Source of the DNA: Humisphaera borealis
GTDB lineage: Bacteria > Planctomycetota > Phycisphaerae > Tepidisphaerales > Tepidisphaeraceae
Length of the DNA stretch: 64,000 bases
Direction of reading: 5' to 3'
NCBI RefSeq assembly: GCF_015169395.1
Contig: NZ_CP063458.1
Span: 4,898,001 to 4,962,000 of the forward strand
Part shown: piece after piece, positions 16,801 through 26,522 of the stretch
How the letters are laid out: each line of letters opens with the position of its first letter
Numbering within the stretch: position 1 is the first letter of the stretch
Notes under the pieces: model-generated
Databases searched by the model: none
What the model was told of the DNA's origin: nothing
The model's input: the letters and a program-made list of their open reading frames with translations, nothing else
Position numbers and translations under genes: made by a program

Positions 16801-18873
16801 ATGCGAGCCTCAGGCATGGACGCCGAACTCCCCGATTCCCTCTATTCCAAGCTGAACGACCAGCAGCGTGCCGCGGCGACGGCGGGCGATGCGCCACTGC
16901 TAATCGTCGCCGGGGCGGGGACGGGGAAGACCAATACACTGGCGTATCGCGTCGCCCACCTGATCGCCAAGGGCGCCGATCCCGGGCGGATCTTGCTTCT
17001 GACGTTCAGCCGCCGCGCCGCCGCCGAGATGGGCAAGCGCGTGCGATCGATTCTTGAATCTGCTTCTGCTGCCCAACTTCCCCACCGCCCGGTCTCGCTA
17101 CTTTCCAAACTTTGGTCCGGTACTTTTCACGCCGTCGGCAATCGCCTCCTTCGGCTGCACGGCCAGGCGCTGGGCATTGGCGACAGCTTTACCGTGCTCG
17201 ATCGTTCCGATGCCGAAGACCTGCTCAACAGCGTGCGGTCGGAGCTGGAACTGGATAAAGGCGACGTTCGCTTCCCGCGCAAAGAGACGTGCCTGGCGAT
17301 CTACAGCCGGTGCGTGAATGCGACTGATACCGTCGAAGACGTGCTGAAGAACCAATTCCCCTGGTGCTCGGGATATCCGGAGCAACTCAAGAAGCTGTTC
17401 AAGGCGTTCGTCGCCCGGAAGCAGGAGCAGAACACCCTCGACTACGACGACCTGCTGCTCTACTGGTTTCACCTGATGCAGGACGAGGAACTGGCCGCCG
17501 GCGTGCGGGCGCGGTTCGATCATGTATTAGTCGACGAGTACCAGGACACCAATCGGCTGCAATCCGGCATCCTGCGAAAGCTCAAGCCCGATGGCGTCGG
17601 CCTGACCGTGGTCGGCGACGATGCCCAGAGCATTTACAGCTTCCGGGCCGCGACGGTACACAACATCCTGGAGTTCCCGCAGCACTTCCCCGGGACTACC
17701 GTCGCGAAGCTCGAACAGAACTACCGAAGCGTTCAGCCGATCCTGTCCGCGACGAATGCGGTGATCGCCGAGTGCCCGCACCGGTACAACAAGGACCTGT
17801 TCACCACGAAGAAGGGCGGCGCACTGCCTCGGCTGGTGACGGTGCAGGACGAAGACAAGCAGAGCGATTACCTGATCGGCCGAATCCTGCAGCATGTCGA
17901 AGCCGGTATTCCGCTGAAGAAGCAGGCCGTGCTGTTCCGCACGTCGCACCACTCCGATGCACTGGAAGTCGAACTGAGCCGACGGAACATCCCGTTCGTG
18001 AAGTACGGCGGTTTGAAGTTCCTCGAGGCGGCGCACGTCAAAGACACGCTGGCGATACTGCGATTGGCGGAGAACCCGAAAGACGCCATCAGCGCCCAGC
18101 GCGTCCTGCAACTGATCGACGGCATCGGCCCGGCGGTCGCGAAGAAGGCCGTCCAGCACCTGTCATCGCGGCACTTTGATTTGAAGGCGTGGGAAAGCTT
18201 TTCGTGCCCGTCGGCGGCGTGGGAGCAGTGGCCGCCGTTCGTGGCGATGATGATCTCACTCCGCAATGACAAGCTGCCGCTGCCCGACCAGGTGGCAAAA
18301 GTGCGGGAGTTTTACGCGCCCGTGCTGGAGAAGAGGTACGACAACCCGACGGTGCGGAAGCGCGATCTGGAGCAGATGGAGCAGATCTCCGCCGGCTTCA
18401 CGAGCCGCAGCCAGATGCTGGCCGAACTGACGCTCGATCCGCCCAACAGCACGCAGGATTTGGCCGGTCCGCCGTTGCGGGAAGAGGACTACCTGATTCT
18501 GTCGACGATCCACTCGGCCAAAGGGTGCGAGTGGGACTGCGTGTATGTCATCCACGCCGCCGACGGCAACATCCCCAGCGACATGGCGACCGGCACGGCC
18601 GAGGACATCGAAGAAGAACGCCGTCTGTTCTACGTCGCGCTCACGCGGGCGAAGGACTTTCTGGAGGTACTGTTCCCCCTGAAGTACTACGCCAAGAAGC
18701 ACGCGATGGGAGACCGCCACAGCTACGCGCAGCTCACGCGGTTCCTGCCGGAGAACGTGTCGGAGAAGTTTGAAAAAGTGAAAGTCGCCGCCCCCGAGGC
18801 TGTCAGCGATACGCCCGTGCGGGTGGGACAGCCGAGCGAGGTGAAGCGCAAAATCGCGGCGATGTTCGGGTGA
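16801..18873 (+). CDS. UvrD/Rep/PcrA superfamily 1A DNA helicase
   Basis: 690 residues, an ATP-dependent 3'-5' helicase of the UvrD/PcrA group in the cytoplasm. Motifs in order: Q-motif LNDQQRAAA (18-26), Walker A AGAGTGKT (37-44), motif Ia LLLTFSRRAAAEM, motif II DEYQDT (245-250), motif III VVGDDAQSIYSFRAA, motif IV QNYRS, motif V ILSTIHSAKGCEWDCVYV, motif VI EERRLFYVALTRAK. All are intact. ATG at 16816 is an alternative start. It lies tail-to-tail with scpA (6 bases). Role in repair or replication restart is inferred from the family. Confidence 0.93.
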   Translation: MRASGMDAELPDSLYSKLNDQQRAAATAGDAPLLIVAGAGTGKTNTLAYRVAHLIAKGADPGRILLLTFSRRAAAEMGKRVRSILESASAAQLPHRPVSLLSKLWSGTFHAVGNRLLRLHGQALGIGDSFTVLDRSDAEDLLNSVRSELELDKGDVRFPRKETCLAIYSRCVNATDTVEDVLKNQFPWCSGYPEQLKKLFKAFVARKQEQNTLDYDDLLLYWFHLMQDEELAAGVRARFDHVLVDEYQDTNRLQSGILRKLKPDGVGLTVVGDDAQSIYSFRAATVHNILEFPQHFPGTTVAKLEQNYRSVQPILSATNAVIAECPHRYNKDLFTTKKGGALPRLVTVQDEDKQSDYLIGRILQHVEAGIPLKKQAVLFRTSHHSDALEVELSRRNIPFVKYGGLKFLEAAHVKDTLAILRLAENPKDAISAQRVLQLIDGIGPAVAKKAVQHLSSRHFDLKAWESFSCPSAAWEQWPPFVAMMISLRNDKLPLPDQVAKVREFYAPVLEKRYDNPTVRKRDLEQMEQISAGFTSRSQMLAELTLDPPNSTQDLAGPPLREEDYLILSTIHSAKGCEWDCVYVIHAADGNIPSDMATGTAEDIEEERRLFYVALTRAKDFLEVLFPLKYYAKKHAMGDRHSYAQLTRFLPENVSEKFEKVKVAAPEAVSDTPVRVGQPSEVKRKIAAMFG

Positions 18874-18879
18874 ACGAGT

Positions 18880-19767
18880 TCAGCGATCGGAATCACCAGC
18901 GGCCGGCACATCCGTCGCTTCCGCGTCTCGCGTCTGTTCCGCTCCTTCGCTCAGCGCCAGGCTCGCGTGCTCGTACGTTCGGCGGTGTTCTTCGGGGGCG
19001 GGGTCGATCTCCAGGTCGTTCAGATCATCCCCCTGGTGAACCAGGATTTTCTTCTGGCGGATCAGTTCCAGCAGCGCCAGGAAGACGCCGATGATCTCGC
19101 TCTTGCTCGTCCGGCCGACGATGAGCTGCTTGAGCGTCAGCTTGCCTTCGCGCTTCAACCGGTCTTCGATGTCGGTGGCGTGCAGCTCGATCGGGGTGTC
19201 GTCGTAATTGACTTCATGAACCTTCGGCTTTCGCTGGCCGATCTCGCTCATCAGCTTGCTGAACGCCGACAGCAGGTCCCAGACCTGCACCTCGTCCATG
19301 TCAACCGGCGGCGGTTCGTCGCCGGTCGTATCGCGTTTGGCGGGGTAGCGGGCGAAACGGTCCTGGTGCTCGTGCTGTTTGCGGTCCAGTAGAACCGCCG
19401 TGTCTTTGAACCGCTTGTACTCCAGCAGTTGCTGCACGAGTTCGTACCGCGGGTCGGCCAGGTCCTGAGCGGCCGATCGGCCTTCCTTGCCCTCGTCGGG
19501 CTTGAGCTTCGGCAGCAGCATGGCCGACTTGATCTCCATCAGCGTCGCGGCCATCACCAAAAAGTCGCCGGCGACGTTGATGTCCAGGCCGGACTTGGCG
19601 CTGAAGTCCTTCAGCAGGTCCACGTAGTGCATGTACGAATCGAGGATCTGCGTGATGGGGATGTCGTAGATGTCTACCTCGTCCTTCTTGAGGAGGTAGA
19701 GCAGCAGGTCGAGCGGGCCGTTGTAGACGTCGAGTTCGACGCGGTATTCACGATGTTCCACGACCAT
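18880..19767 (-). CDS. scpA: Segregation and condensation protein A
   Basis: 295 residues. Kleisin subunit of the SMC-ScpAB condensin-like complex. N-terminal domain signature YRVELDVYNGPLDLLLYLLKKDEVDIYDIPI and AGDFLVMAATLMEIKSAMLLP; C-terminal winged-helix part EIIGVFLALLELIRQKKILVHQ, which would bind the SMC ATPase head. The middle (about 100-190) is charged, and a ~30-residue Asp/Glu-rich tail follows the winged helix. scpB is not adjacent in this window. Confidence 0.94.
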   Translation of the reverse strand: MVVEHREYRVELDVYNGPLDLLLYLLKKDEVDIYDIPITQILDSYMHYVDLLKDFSAKSGLDINVAGDFLVMAATLMEIKSAMLLPKLKPDEGKEGRSAAQDLADPRYELVQQLLEYKRFKDTAVLLDRKQHEHQDRFARYPAKRDTTGDEPPPVDMDEVQVWDLLSAFSKLMSEIGQRKPKVHEVNYDDTPIELHATDIEDRLKREGKLTLKQLIVGRTSKSEIIGVFLALLELIRQKKILVHQGDDLNDLEIDPAPEEHRRTYEHASLALSEGAEQTRDAEATDVPAAGDSDR

Positions 19768-19852
19768 CCTTGGCAGAAGCGCGGTTCGGACCCACGGATT
19801 CTAAGGCGGGGGGCGCGGTGGTGAAAGGTTGGGGGAGAACTCGGTGAGCCAG

Positions 19853-21928
19853 TTACTGCGAAAAGGCGCAGCCGGAGGTCGGATCTTTCGGCGCGGCGTC
19901 GAACGACAAAGCCGGCGGCGTCGTCCCACTGAGCCTGGCGACATTGGCCGACAGCTCGCCGAGTATTGTCGCGCTGTAACCGGGAAAGACCTTCTCTATG
20001 GCGCCACCGGGCGCCACCAGGATTGAGCTGGCGCTGGAGGTCACGCGATAAGCGTTGATCAGCTCCAACTTCGGGTCTGCGATCAGCGGGAACCCTGCGC
20101 CGGTTTCTTTCACCCAGTTCCTGGCGGTCTCGGTGTCGGCATTAATGACGCCGACGACCGAGCAGTTCTGGCCGTACTGCACGGACAGCCGCCCGAAGTA
20201 CTTGGCCGCATCACGCGAGCAGGGGCAGTCCTTCTCGATGAAGAACAGGACCACCGGCCGCTTCTGCGCCAGGGCAGCCAGCCGCAGGGGTTTGCCGGCC
20301 AGGTCGGTTGCTTCAACTGGGGGCGCGGCCGTGCCGACCTGACGGTCGGCCGTGGCGGTCATGGCCGGTGTGATCGCATGCCGCGCACGGTCGGCCAGCC
20401 GGATCACGCCGCTGGCATCGGGTTTGAGCGTCGCGGGGTCATTGACCACGAGGAACTGGCCCATGAGGCCCCCGTCCTCGTGATTGGCCATGTGGCAGTG
20501 ATACATGAAGGCGTCGGTATCGCTGGCGAAGTCGTCGAAGCGGGTCACAAATGTCGCCGACTGACCGCGTGGTATGTACAGCGAATCCTTCCAGCCCTGC
20601 TCGTAGTCGGGCACTGGCCCGTCGCTGCGTGCGACGATTTTGAACTGCACATCATGAATATGAAACGAGTGCCCGAAGGTCCGATCGTTCACGATCGTCC
20701 AGGCTTCCACCGCGCCGAGCTTGACGACATGATTCACCGTGTGCATGTCGTAATACTTGCGATCAAACGCGAACTCCCGATTTGGCGGACCGAAGCGGAG
20801 GATGTTCAAGGTGCGGCGCTCGGTCGCATCGGCTTCGCTCCAGAATTTGTTGCGGGTCAGTTCCGGTGGCAGCTTCGTGATCGGAGCGGCGGTGGGGGCC
20901 GCGACGTTCACGCGCAGCAGCCGAAAGTCGAGGTTGTTGAGATAGCTGCCGTTCGGCGGCGATCGTCCGGGCTCGCCGCCGGGGAATCCGAACGGCTGTC
21001 GGGCGTTGTACGCCATCAGGTCCACGGTCGCGCCCGGCTTGTCGCCGCTCAGGTCCACCAGGATCTCAATGCGCTCGCCGACCATGAGCTTGATCCGCGA
21101 AAGTGGCACCGGCTTATCGACCAGGCCGCCATCGGTGGCGATCAGATAAAACTTCCGGTTGTCGCTAAAACCGAGTTGGTAGCCGCGCTCGATCTCCGCG
21201 TTCAGGATCCGCAGTCGCACGAACTGGGCGGGAAGGCTGACCTTGGGGTCGAGCGTTCCGTTGACCAGTGAAAAGTCGCCGTATTTGTCGTTATCGCCGG
21301 CGAAAGTGAACTGGTCTGCAAGATTGAATCGCCGGCTGGTGAGCACCAGTGGGATATCGTCAACACCATAGGCACGTGGCAGCGCCAGCTTCGCCTCGAT
21401 CGGGTCACGGATGATGATAAGCCCGCCTGCGCCCATCGCGATCTGCTTCTGAGTGCTTTCGTGCGGATGGGGGTGGTACCAATAGGTGCCGGCGTTGTTC
21501 CGAACGGTGAAAGATGGCGACCAGGTCGCACCGGCCGCGATGAGCTGGTGTGGGCCGCCGTCGGTCGCCGCCGGCAGGTGCAGGCCGTGCCAGTGGACGG
21601 TGGTCGGTTCGTCGAGGTTGTTCTTGACGTTGATCCGCACGGTCTCGCCCTGTTCGAAAACGAGAGTCGGACCCCAGAACCTGGCATCGTTGTAGCCGTA
21701 TGTGTGCGTGGTCGCCCCTGGCCAGAGCGATTTGCTCGACTTGCCCAGCGCCAGGTCGAAGGTTTTGCCAGTGATCAGCGGTGGAATCCACAGGTCCTGG
21801 AATGCCCGCACCGATGTTGCCGCGGAAGGACTGGAGCCGGTCGTTGCCGTCTGGGCCGAGCACGGCGTCACGGCGACGAGGGTCGCCAGGGCAATCGTTG
21901 CCAACCGGAATGTCTGTTTCACGGGCAT
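19853..21928 (-). CDS. Multicopper oxidase fused to a C-terminal AhpC/TSA (redoxin) domain
   Basis: 691 residues from the ATG at 21928, which opens a signal peptide (FRLATIALATLVAVTPCSAQ); a start at 21997 would only add a non-signal extension. Cupredoxin copper sites are complete: HWHGLH, WYHPHPHES, HSFHIHDVQF and YHCHMANHEDGGLM, giving a CotA/CueO/bilirubin-oxidase-like three-domain laccase of about 490 residues. After a linker, about residues 520-670 form a thioredoxin-like domain (VGTAAPPVEATDLAGKPL, VLFFIEKDCPCSRDAAKYF, FPLIADPKLELINAYRV). The redoxin active site is CPCS rather than CxxC. Likely exported; oxidises metals or phenolics with O2. Neighbours are unrelated. Confidence 0.9.
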   Translation of the reverse strand: MPVKQTFRLATIALATLVAVTPCSAQTATTGSSPSAATSVRAFQDLWIPPLITGKTFDLALGKSSKSLWPGATTHTYGYNDARFWGPTLVFEQGETVRINVKNNLDEPTTVHWHGLHLPAATDGGPHQLIAAGATWSPSFTVRNNAGTYWYHPHPHESTQKQIAMGAGGLIIIRDPIEAKLALPRAYGVDDIPLVLTSRRFNLADQFTFAGDNDKYGDFSLVNGTLDPKVSLPAQFVRLRILNAEIERGYQLGFSDNRKFYLIATDGGLVDKPVPLSRIKLMVGERIEILVDLSGDKPGATVDLMAYNARQPFGFPGGEPGRSPPNGSYLNNLDFRLLRVNVAAPTAAPITKLPPELTRNKFWSEADATERRTLNILRFGPPNREFAFDRKYYDMHTVNHVVKLGAVEAWTIVNDRTFGHSFHIHDVQFKIVARSDGPVPDYEQGWKDSLYIPRGQSATFVTRFDDFASDTDAFMYHCHMANHEDGGLMGQFLVVNDPATLKPDASGVIRLADRARHAITPAMTATADRQVGTAAPPVEATDLAGKPLRLAALAQKRPVVLFFIEKDCPCSRDAAKYFGRLSVQYGQNCSVVGVINADTETARNWVKETGAGFPLIADPKLELINAYRVTSSASSILVAPGGAIEKVFPGYSATILGELSANVARLSGTTPPALSFDAAPKDPTSGCAFSQ

Positions 21929-22224
21929 GGATAAGGCCTTGGCCAATGGGGTCAGTGCAGGAAGATCGAGAGAGACTAGATAGTGTGTGTCGTTCACTCA
22001 GGGCGTTAAGAGGCCGGTGGCGACCCGGGAAGGCTCCGGTTCACCACCGTCGCTTTGCGTCGATTGGTACTGCCGGCAGGCCAGAGCGCCGGTTGATGAC
22101 CGACCGGACGGAGAGCTGAGTTGGCCAAGGCCCGTTGACCATCCCTATTACGCATGGGGCGGGCGCGGGTACACCGACCACGCCAAGAATCGCCAGGGAC
22201 GACCGACCGTGCGGGGGCGACGGG

Positions 22225-25215
22225 CTACTTCTGCGATTTGGACGTTGCCGTCTGGATGGGGACCTCGCAGAAGGTGAGCGCGGCAATTCCGTTTTCGCCG
22301 CGCAGTAATGTCTTCTGGCTCCATGCCTTGCTATCGAGATAGGTCAGGGTTTTGGCGGCGAGCGGGGCCGACAGCTGCAGCGTCACAACGTTCCCATTGC
22401 ACACGCCCGAAGCGATGCCGCCTGATACGCCGTCCAGGTAGAACTGCCCCTTCAGGCTGTCATCCCACTTCACCGGCTGGTCGAATTCCATCACCAGGCG
22501 GTCCGTCGTCCCGCTGGCGGCATAGGCACGACGAAGGTTCGGCGGCGTGATCGGGGCGGTGGGAACTTTGCCGTAGTGGTCGCGCTCGATCAGCGGCAGG
22601 ATCAATCGCGCGAACTCGGCATACCCTTCGGGCGGGTAGTGGCAGCCGCCCGGTGGATCGATCCCCAGGGTCGACATCAGGCTGAGCCGGGAGAACGCCG
22701 TCGACAGGTTTCGCTGGACCTCGCGCAGGCGGTTGTCGGAGCCGTCGATGCCCATGGCACAGGATTTCGGCCAGATCTGGAAGACGTAATAGTGCTGGAT
22801 GTTGGGGTAGTCCTGCTTCCATGCACCGGCCATCTCGACAAAGAGCTGGCGGTACGTCTGCCAGCCGAAGCCGCCGGTCGGCCCGTCGGCGCCCTGGTCG
22901 TTTTCGCCCTGGTGCCAAAGGACGCCCCGAATGCCATGCGTCAGGCCCGCCTGGCGGACCCGCCAGAGCAGACGGCCGTAGATGGTGGTCACGTCTTCGG
23001 GATCGGCGAAGTTGCGTTGGTGCTGATCGATGCGCGTTCCGCCGACTGCGCCGTTGATGATGCAGATCGGCATCTTCTGGCTTTCGACCAGCCGACGGGC
23101 AAGATCGAGCCCCCAGTAGCCGACCTGAAGTTTCGCGCCCTTGCCGCGGGCGACGGCATCGCCCCAGACGATCTGTCGCGATCCCTGGGGACTGCCTTCC
23201 ATGCTGCCGAAGGTTCGAATCCATGTGCTGGTGAAGTTGACCTCGTCCTTGCCCCACGCGGTCGCTTCGGCGTTGGATTGGCCGTCGATCAAGTATGCGT
23301 CGCCGCAGACCAGGTTCGTCGCAGCGTGCAGGATCTTTTCGTCGTCGCCGGTTTTGGTCCCGAGTTTTACTGCGTACTTCACCAGGCCGGGCTTGAGCTT
23401 GACGGTGAATGCGTATCGTCCTTCGGCGTCGAGCTTCTGGCTCAGGTCCTGGTACGGCTTGTCATCAGCGGTCACGCGCAGAAACACTGAATCCGGCCGC
23501 TCGGCCAGTCCGCCATTGCAGAAGAGCGTGCCTTCGTTGCGGTCGTCGCGGGCGTAGAACTGGTTATCGATCGGCTTCTCGTCCTTTGTCGCCGTTCGAT
23601 AGACCCAGGGGTCCTGCACCGGCTCGGTGACGGCAATCTCGATGGTTTGGGTGATGGCGGGCCCGCCGTTGCTGATCGTGGCCGTAATGCTCAGCTTGCC
23701 GCTGTTATGAGCGCGCGACAGGAGAAGGCCGCCCGGGATTTCCGATGAGGTGGCCGCGATGCCGGCGATCGCCCAGCGATAGGTCAGGGGGCCGGACCGC
23801 GTCGCCGTCAGGGTGTCGCGATTGCTGATATTCGCCTTGATTTCGATCGGTTCGCGTCCGTCCCACGTCGCCGGTGCTTCAAGAGTGAACTGGGGCTCGG
23901 GGATCGCTTCCTTGATCAGGACGTCGATCTCCTTGTTTTTCACCTCTGACGGAAAGACCGCCTTGCAGACGATGGTCGCGTTCTGATCTCCGGTGACGCG
24001 ACCGGGGGCGAACATCAGCGAGAATCGGTCGACCGCCAGGGGGGTCTCAGTGCCGTCGCGCTTCAGGCTCCAATAGATCTTCAGGGCACCGGCGGCATCC
24101 GCGGTAAGGGTGGCGGTTGAGCCTTCCTTTACCTCGATCTTCGCCGGCGTCACACCGAACGACGAGCCGGGCCTGACCACCGGGCCGACGAGCGTTTGCA
24201 GCGGCTTCTGGTTCTCGTAGCAGAGTTTGACCCAGTCGGCCGACCGGGTGACCTTCGAAATGCGCACTTCGTCCATGTCACCGACGAAGCTGAAGTTGTT
24301 GTACCAACCGCCGATCCAGAACCGCGCGGGCGTCCGGACATTGAGTGGAGAGCCGGCGGATTTATTCGTGCCGTCGAGCACACCGTTCACATAGACGCGC
24401 GATTCGCCCTGTTGGTAGGAATGAGTGACATACACCCACTCGTCGGTCGGAACCCGGCTCGCACCGGACACGTTGCCGCCCGAGAAGTAGCAGTCCATCT
24501 GGATGTGTGGCGGGCTGCGAAACTGCATGACCACCTTGCCCTGCGCCTGCTCATTGCCCCAGGCAATGATCGTGCCGTTGGAACGCCGCGCGCGAATCCA
24601 CGCTTCCGAGGTGTGCGGTGCCGCGCCGGCGGGGAAATTGGCGATCTTCTCGCCGCAGGCGATGCCTTGCCTTTCGGCGAACGTGCGGGCGGCACCGATC
24701 GGACCGGTGGTGGCTGTGGTGCCGCCATTCTTCGGCTGAACCGATCCTGCGTCGTCTGCCAGTGCCTCGTCCATGTGCAGAACGCTGAGGAACCCATTGT
24801 TGTCGTTGAAGACAGCCCGGCCGTCGGATTCGGACTTGGCGTCTGATCTGCCCCAGTGCACGCGGATCTCCTGGCGCTCGTTCCCTTTCAGGATCGGAAG
24901 TCTTACCCAGATGCTCGCTGCCCCGGCCTTGGCATCCCACTCGTCAATCTGGTACGCCAGCGGATCGCCACCAGGTGTCGAGAAACGGATGTCCTGGCCA
25001 TTGGGCTGGGCCTGTGCGAAGTCGAAGAAGTCCCGGTGAAGCCGGACGAGGATCGGGAAATCTTTCTCCGAGGCTGATGCCGGGAGATTCGCGCCCTCGG
25101 GCGTCGTGAGAACGAAGATGGAACCCGTGTGTTTCCAGTCGCCGTAACCTGCCGCCGCGACTGATGAACCCGCGAGAACCAACACCGCGAGAAGCATTTT
25201 TGCCAGATGGGCCAT
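22225..25215 (-). CDS. Secreted DUF2341-LamG-SASA (sialate O-acetylesterase-type) protein
   Basis: 996 residues with a signal peptide (MLLAVLVLAGSSVAAAG). Domains in order: DUF2341 at about 40-125 (FPILVRLHRDFFDFAQ through IRVHWGRSDA); a LamG/concanavalin-like domain at about 140-345 (SEAWIRARRSNGTIIAW, SRVYVNGVLDG, FVGDMDEVRISKVTRS); Ig-like beta-rich regions at about 350-540; and a SASA esterase at about 640-900 with nucleophile block LIDGQSNAEA and GVLWHQGENDQG. The SASA fold removes O-acetyl groups from glycans, so a role in de-acetylating complex polysaccharide is likely. The C-terminal ~90 residues look like a beta-sandwich. Same strand as ThuA upstream (130 bases). Confidence 0.88.
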   Translation of the reverse strand: MAHLAKMLLAVLVLAGSSVAAAGYGDWKHTGSIFVLTTPEGANLPASASEKDFPILVRLHRDFFDFAQAQPNGQDIRFSTPGGDPLAYQIDEWDAKAGAASIWVRLPILKGNERQEIRVHWGRSDAKSESDGRAVFNDNNGFLSVLHMDEALADDAGSVQPKNGGTTATTGPIGAARTFAERQGIACGEKIANFPAGAAPHTSEAWIRARRSNGTIIAWGNEQAQGKVVMQFRSPPHIQMDCYFSGGNVSGASRVPTDEWVYVTHSYQQGESRVYVNGVLDGTNKSAGSPLNVRTPARFWIGGWYNNFSFVGDMDEVRISKVTRSADWVKLCYENQKPLQTLVGPVVRPGSSFGVTPAKIEVKEGSTATLTADAAGALKIYWSLKRDGTETPLAVDRFSLMFAPGRVTGDQNATIVCKAVFPSEVKNKEIDVLIKEAIPEPQFTLEAPATWDGREPIEIKANISNRDTLTATRSGPLTYRWAIAGIAATSSEIPGGLLLSRAHNSGKLSITATISNGGPAITQTIEIAVTEPVQDPWVYRTATKDEKPIDNQFYARDDRNEGTLFCNGGLAERPDSVFLRVTADDKPYQDLSQKLDAEGRYAFTVKLKPGLVKYAVKLGTKTGDDEKILHAATNLVCGDAYLIDGQSNAEATAWGKDEVNFTSTWIRTFGSMEGSPQGSRQIVWGDAVARGKGAKLQVGYWGLDLARRLVESQKMPICIINGAVGGTRIDQHQRNFADPEDVTTIYGRLLWRVRQAGLTHGIRGVLWHQGENDQGADGPTGGFGWQTYRQLFVEMAGAWKQDYPNIQHYYVFQIWPKSCAMGIDGSDNRLREVQRNLSTAFSRLSLMSTLGIDPPGGCHYPPEGYAEFARLILPLIERDHYGKVPTAPITPPNLRRAYAASGTTDRLVMEFDQPVKWDDSLKGQFYLDGVSGGIASGVCNGNVVTLQLSAPLAAKTLTYLDSKAWSQKTLLRGENGIAALTFCEVPIQTATSKSQK

Positions 25216-25345
25216 GGGAGTTGCCGTCTTGTAGATGGGGATTCGGAACCGGCCGATATTGAACGCGGCTCGAACGAGTACATCGTTCGAGCCGCGGATG
25301 TGATGCGTAAGGTCGTCGATCTATCGCTGCAACGAGGCGGCGGTG

Positions 25346-26383
25346 CTATTTGCCGGCTGCGAACTGCTTGGCGTCTGCGTCGGGCGTGACCTGTTTGATG
25401 TTTGGCGTCACATCGACCTCGATCTGCCCGGTGATCCACTGCATGGCGCCGACGACCAGGCCTTCGAACTCCGGCCGCTGCCAGACGTCTTCGCGGTGGC
25501 CCATCGATGTGTAGAACACCCTGCCCTTGCCGTGCATCCGCGCCCAGGTCTCGGGGAAAGGCTTGCGCTGGTACATCGGGCCGGTCATCTTCGCCGGGTC
25601 CTGCACCAGGATCACGTGCAGGTCGGGCGCGAAGTTTTTCAGCGAGTACCACTCTTCGGAGAAGTCGGCGTTGTCGTACGCCTTGGCGCCGGGGAACTTC
25701 GGGTCCACGGCTTTGAGCAGCGACTTCTGCTGAGCGCCGTGGACGATGAATTCGCCGCCAATCATCTGGATATAGGGGTCGAACGCGTCCTGGCCCTTGT
25801 CATCGACGTCGCGGATCAGTTCGCCCTTCTGGTGCTTGGCGCTGTGGAAAGTGTCGGTCGCTGAGTGGAAGGCCATGAAGCCCTTGCCCTGCTTGATCGC
25901 CTCCAGGAAGGCGGCCTTGCCGGCGTCGCCCATGCCGGGTTCTTTCCAGAGGAGGGCACCCTTTTCCACGATCGCTTTGCCCTTATCGTCTTTCAGGGCT
26001 TTGCCATCGGGTCCCTTCTTGGGGACGGAAGCGTACTTGTCCGAATCCTTGGTCAGGTCGCCGGTGGTGTAAAACGCGAAGGCGTCGAACTTTGCGATGT
26101 TTTCGGGGGTGAACATCGTGCCGTCCTTCGAGCAGACGACCTCAAAGCCGTGCTTGGCGCCGATGTCGGTCAGGTACTGCTCGGCGAATGCGAGCTTGGT
26201 CGGCGCATCGGCAGGGCGGGTAATGGCGCTGTGCTGAAATCCGCTGGATTTGGTGAAAAAGAGAATCCGCTTCTTCGGCCCGTCGGCGGCTTGCGCCAGG
26301 CGATCGGCGAGCGGGGACAACAGTGCACCGCCGGCGAACAGACCGGCGAACTTCAGAACATCGCGACGATTCAATTGAGACAT
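25346..26383 (-). CDS. Tat-exported ThuA-domain protein
   Basis: 345 residues. Tat signal NRRDVLKFAGLFAGGALLSPLA. ThuA (class I glutamine amidotransferase-like) domain from about residue 38: KRILFFTKSSGFQHSAI, DAFAFYTTGDLT, GKGFMAFHSATDTFH and GRVFYTSMGHREDVWQ. ThuA proteins occur next to sugar-utilisation genes, and some act in trehalose or other disaccharide handling; the glutaminase cysteine is not obvious here. Exported ThuA proteins are abundant in Planctomycetota. Probably cotranscribed with the SASA gene below it. Confidence 0.9.
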   Translation of the reverse strand: MSQLNRRDVLKFAGLFAGGALLSPLADRLAQAADGPKKRILFFTKSSGFQHSAITRPADAPTKLAFAEQYLTDIGAKHGFEVVCSKDGTMFTPENIAKFDAFAFYTTGDLTKDSDKYASVPKKGPDGKALKDDKGKAIVEKGALLWKEPGMGDAGKAAFLEAIKQGKGFMAFHSATDTFHSAKHQKGELIRDVDDKGQDAFDPYIQMIGGEFIVHGAQQKSLLKAVDPKFPGAKAYDNADFSEEWYSLKNFAPDLHVILVQDPAKMTGPMYQRKPFPETWARMHGKGRVFYTSMGHREDVWQRPEFEGLVVGAMQWITGQIEVDVTPNIKQVTPDADAKQFAAGK

Positions 26384-26522
26384 CTCGTGGCTCCTGCGAC
26401 TTATGTAAAGTTTGGACGACTACTACTTGTACTACTCCCGATCGCGACAAATGTGCACAACGGACCGATTCCGGCCGTCGCTCGTTCGGGGTTTCAGCAT
26501 CCGAGAAGACCGGACTTGGCTG

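Noticed and set aside
22041-22224. Possible PEP-CTERM-like tail (RSSLAILGVVGVPAPAPC) after the SASA gene
   Set aside because: It is in another frame after the stop codon and lacks the PEP motif and the basic end.
23212-23222. GGTTCGAATCC, a tRNA T-loop-like word
   Set aside because: It lies antisense inside the SASA-protein gene; no acceptor stem, anticodon arm or D arm can be drawn around it.
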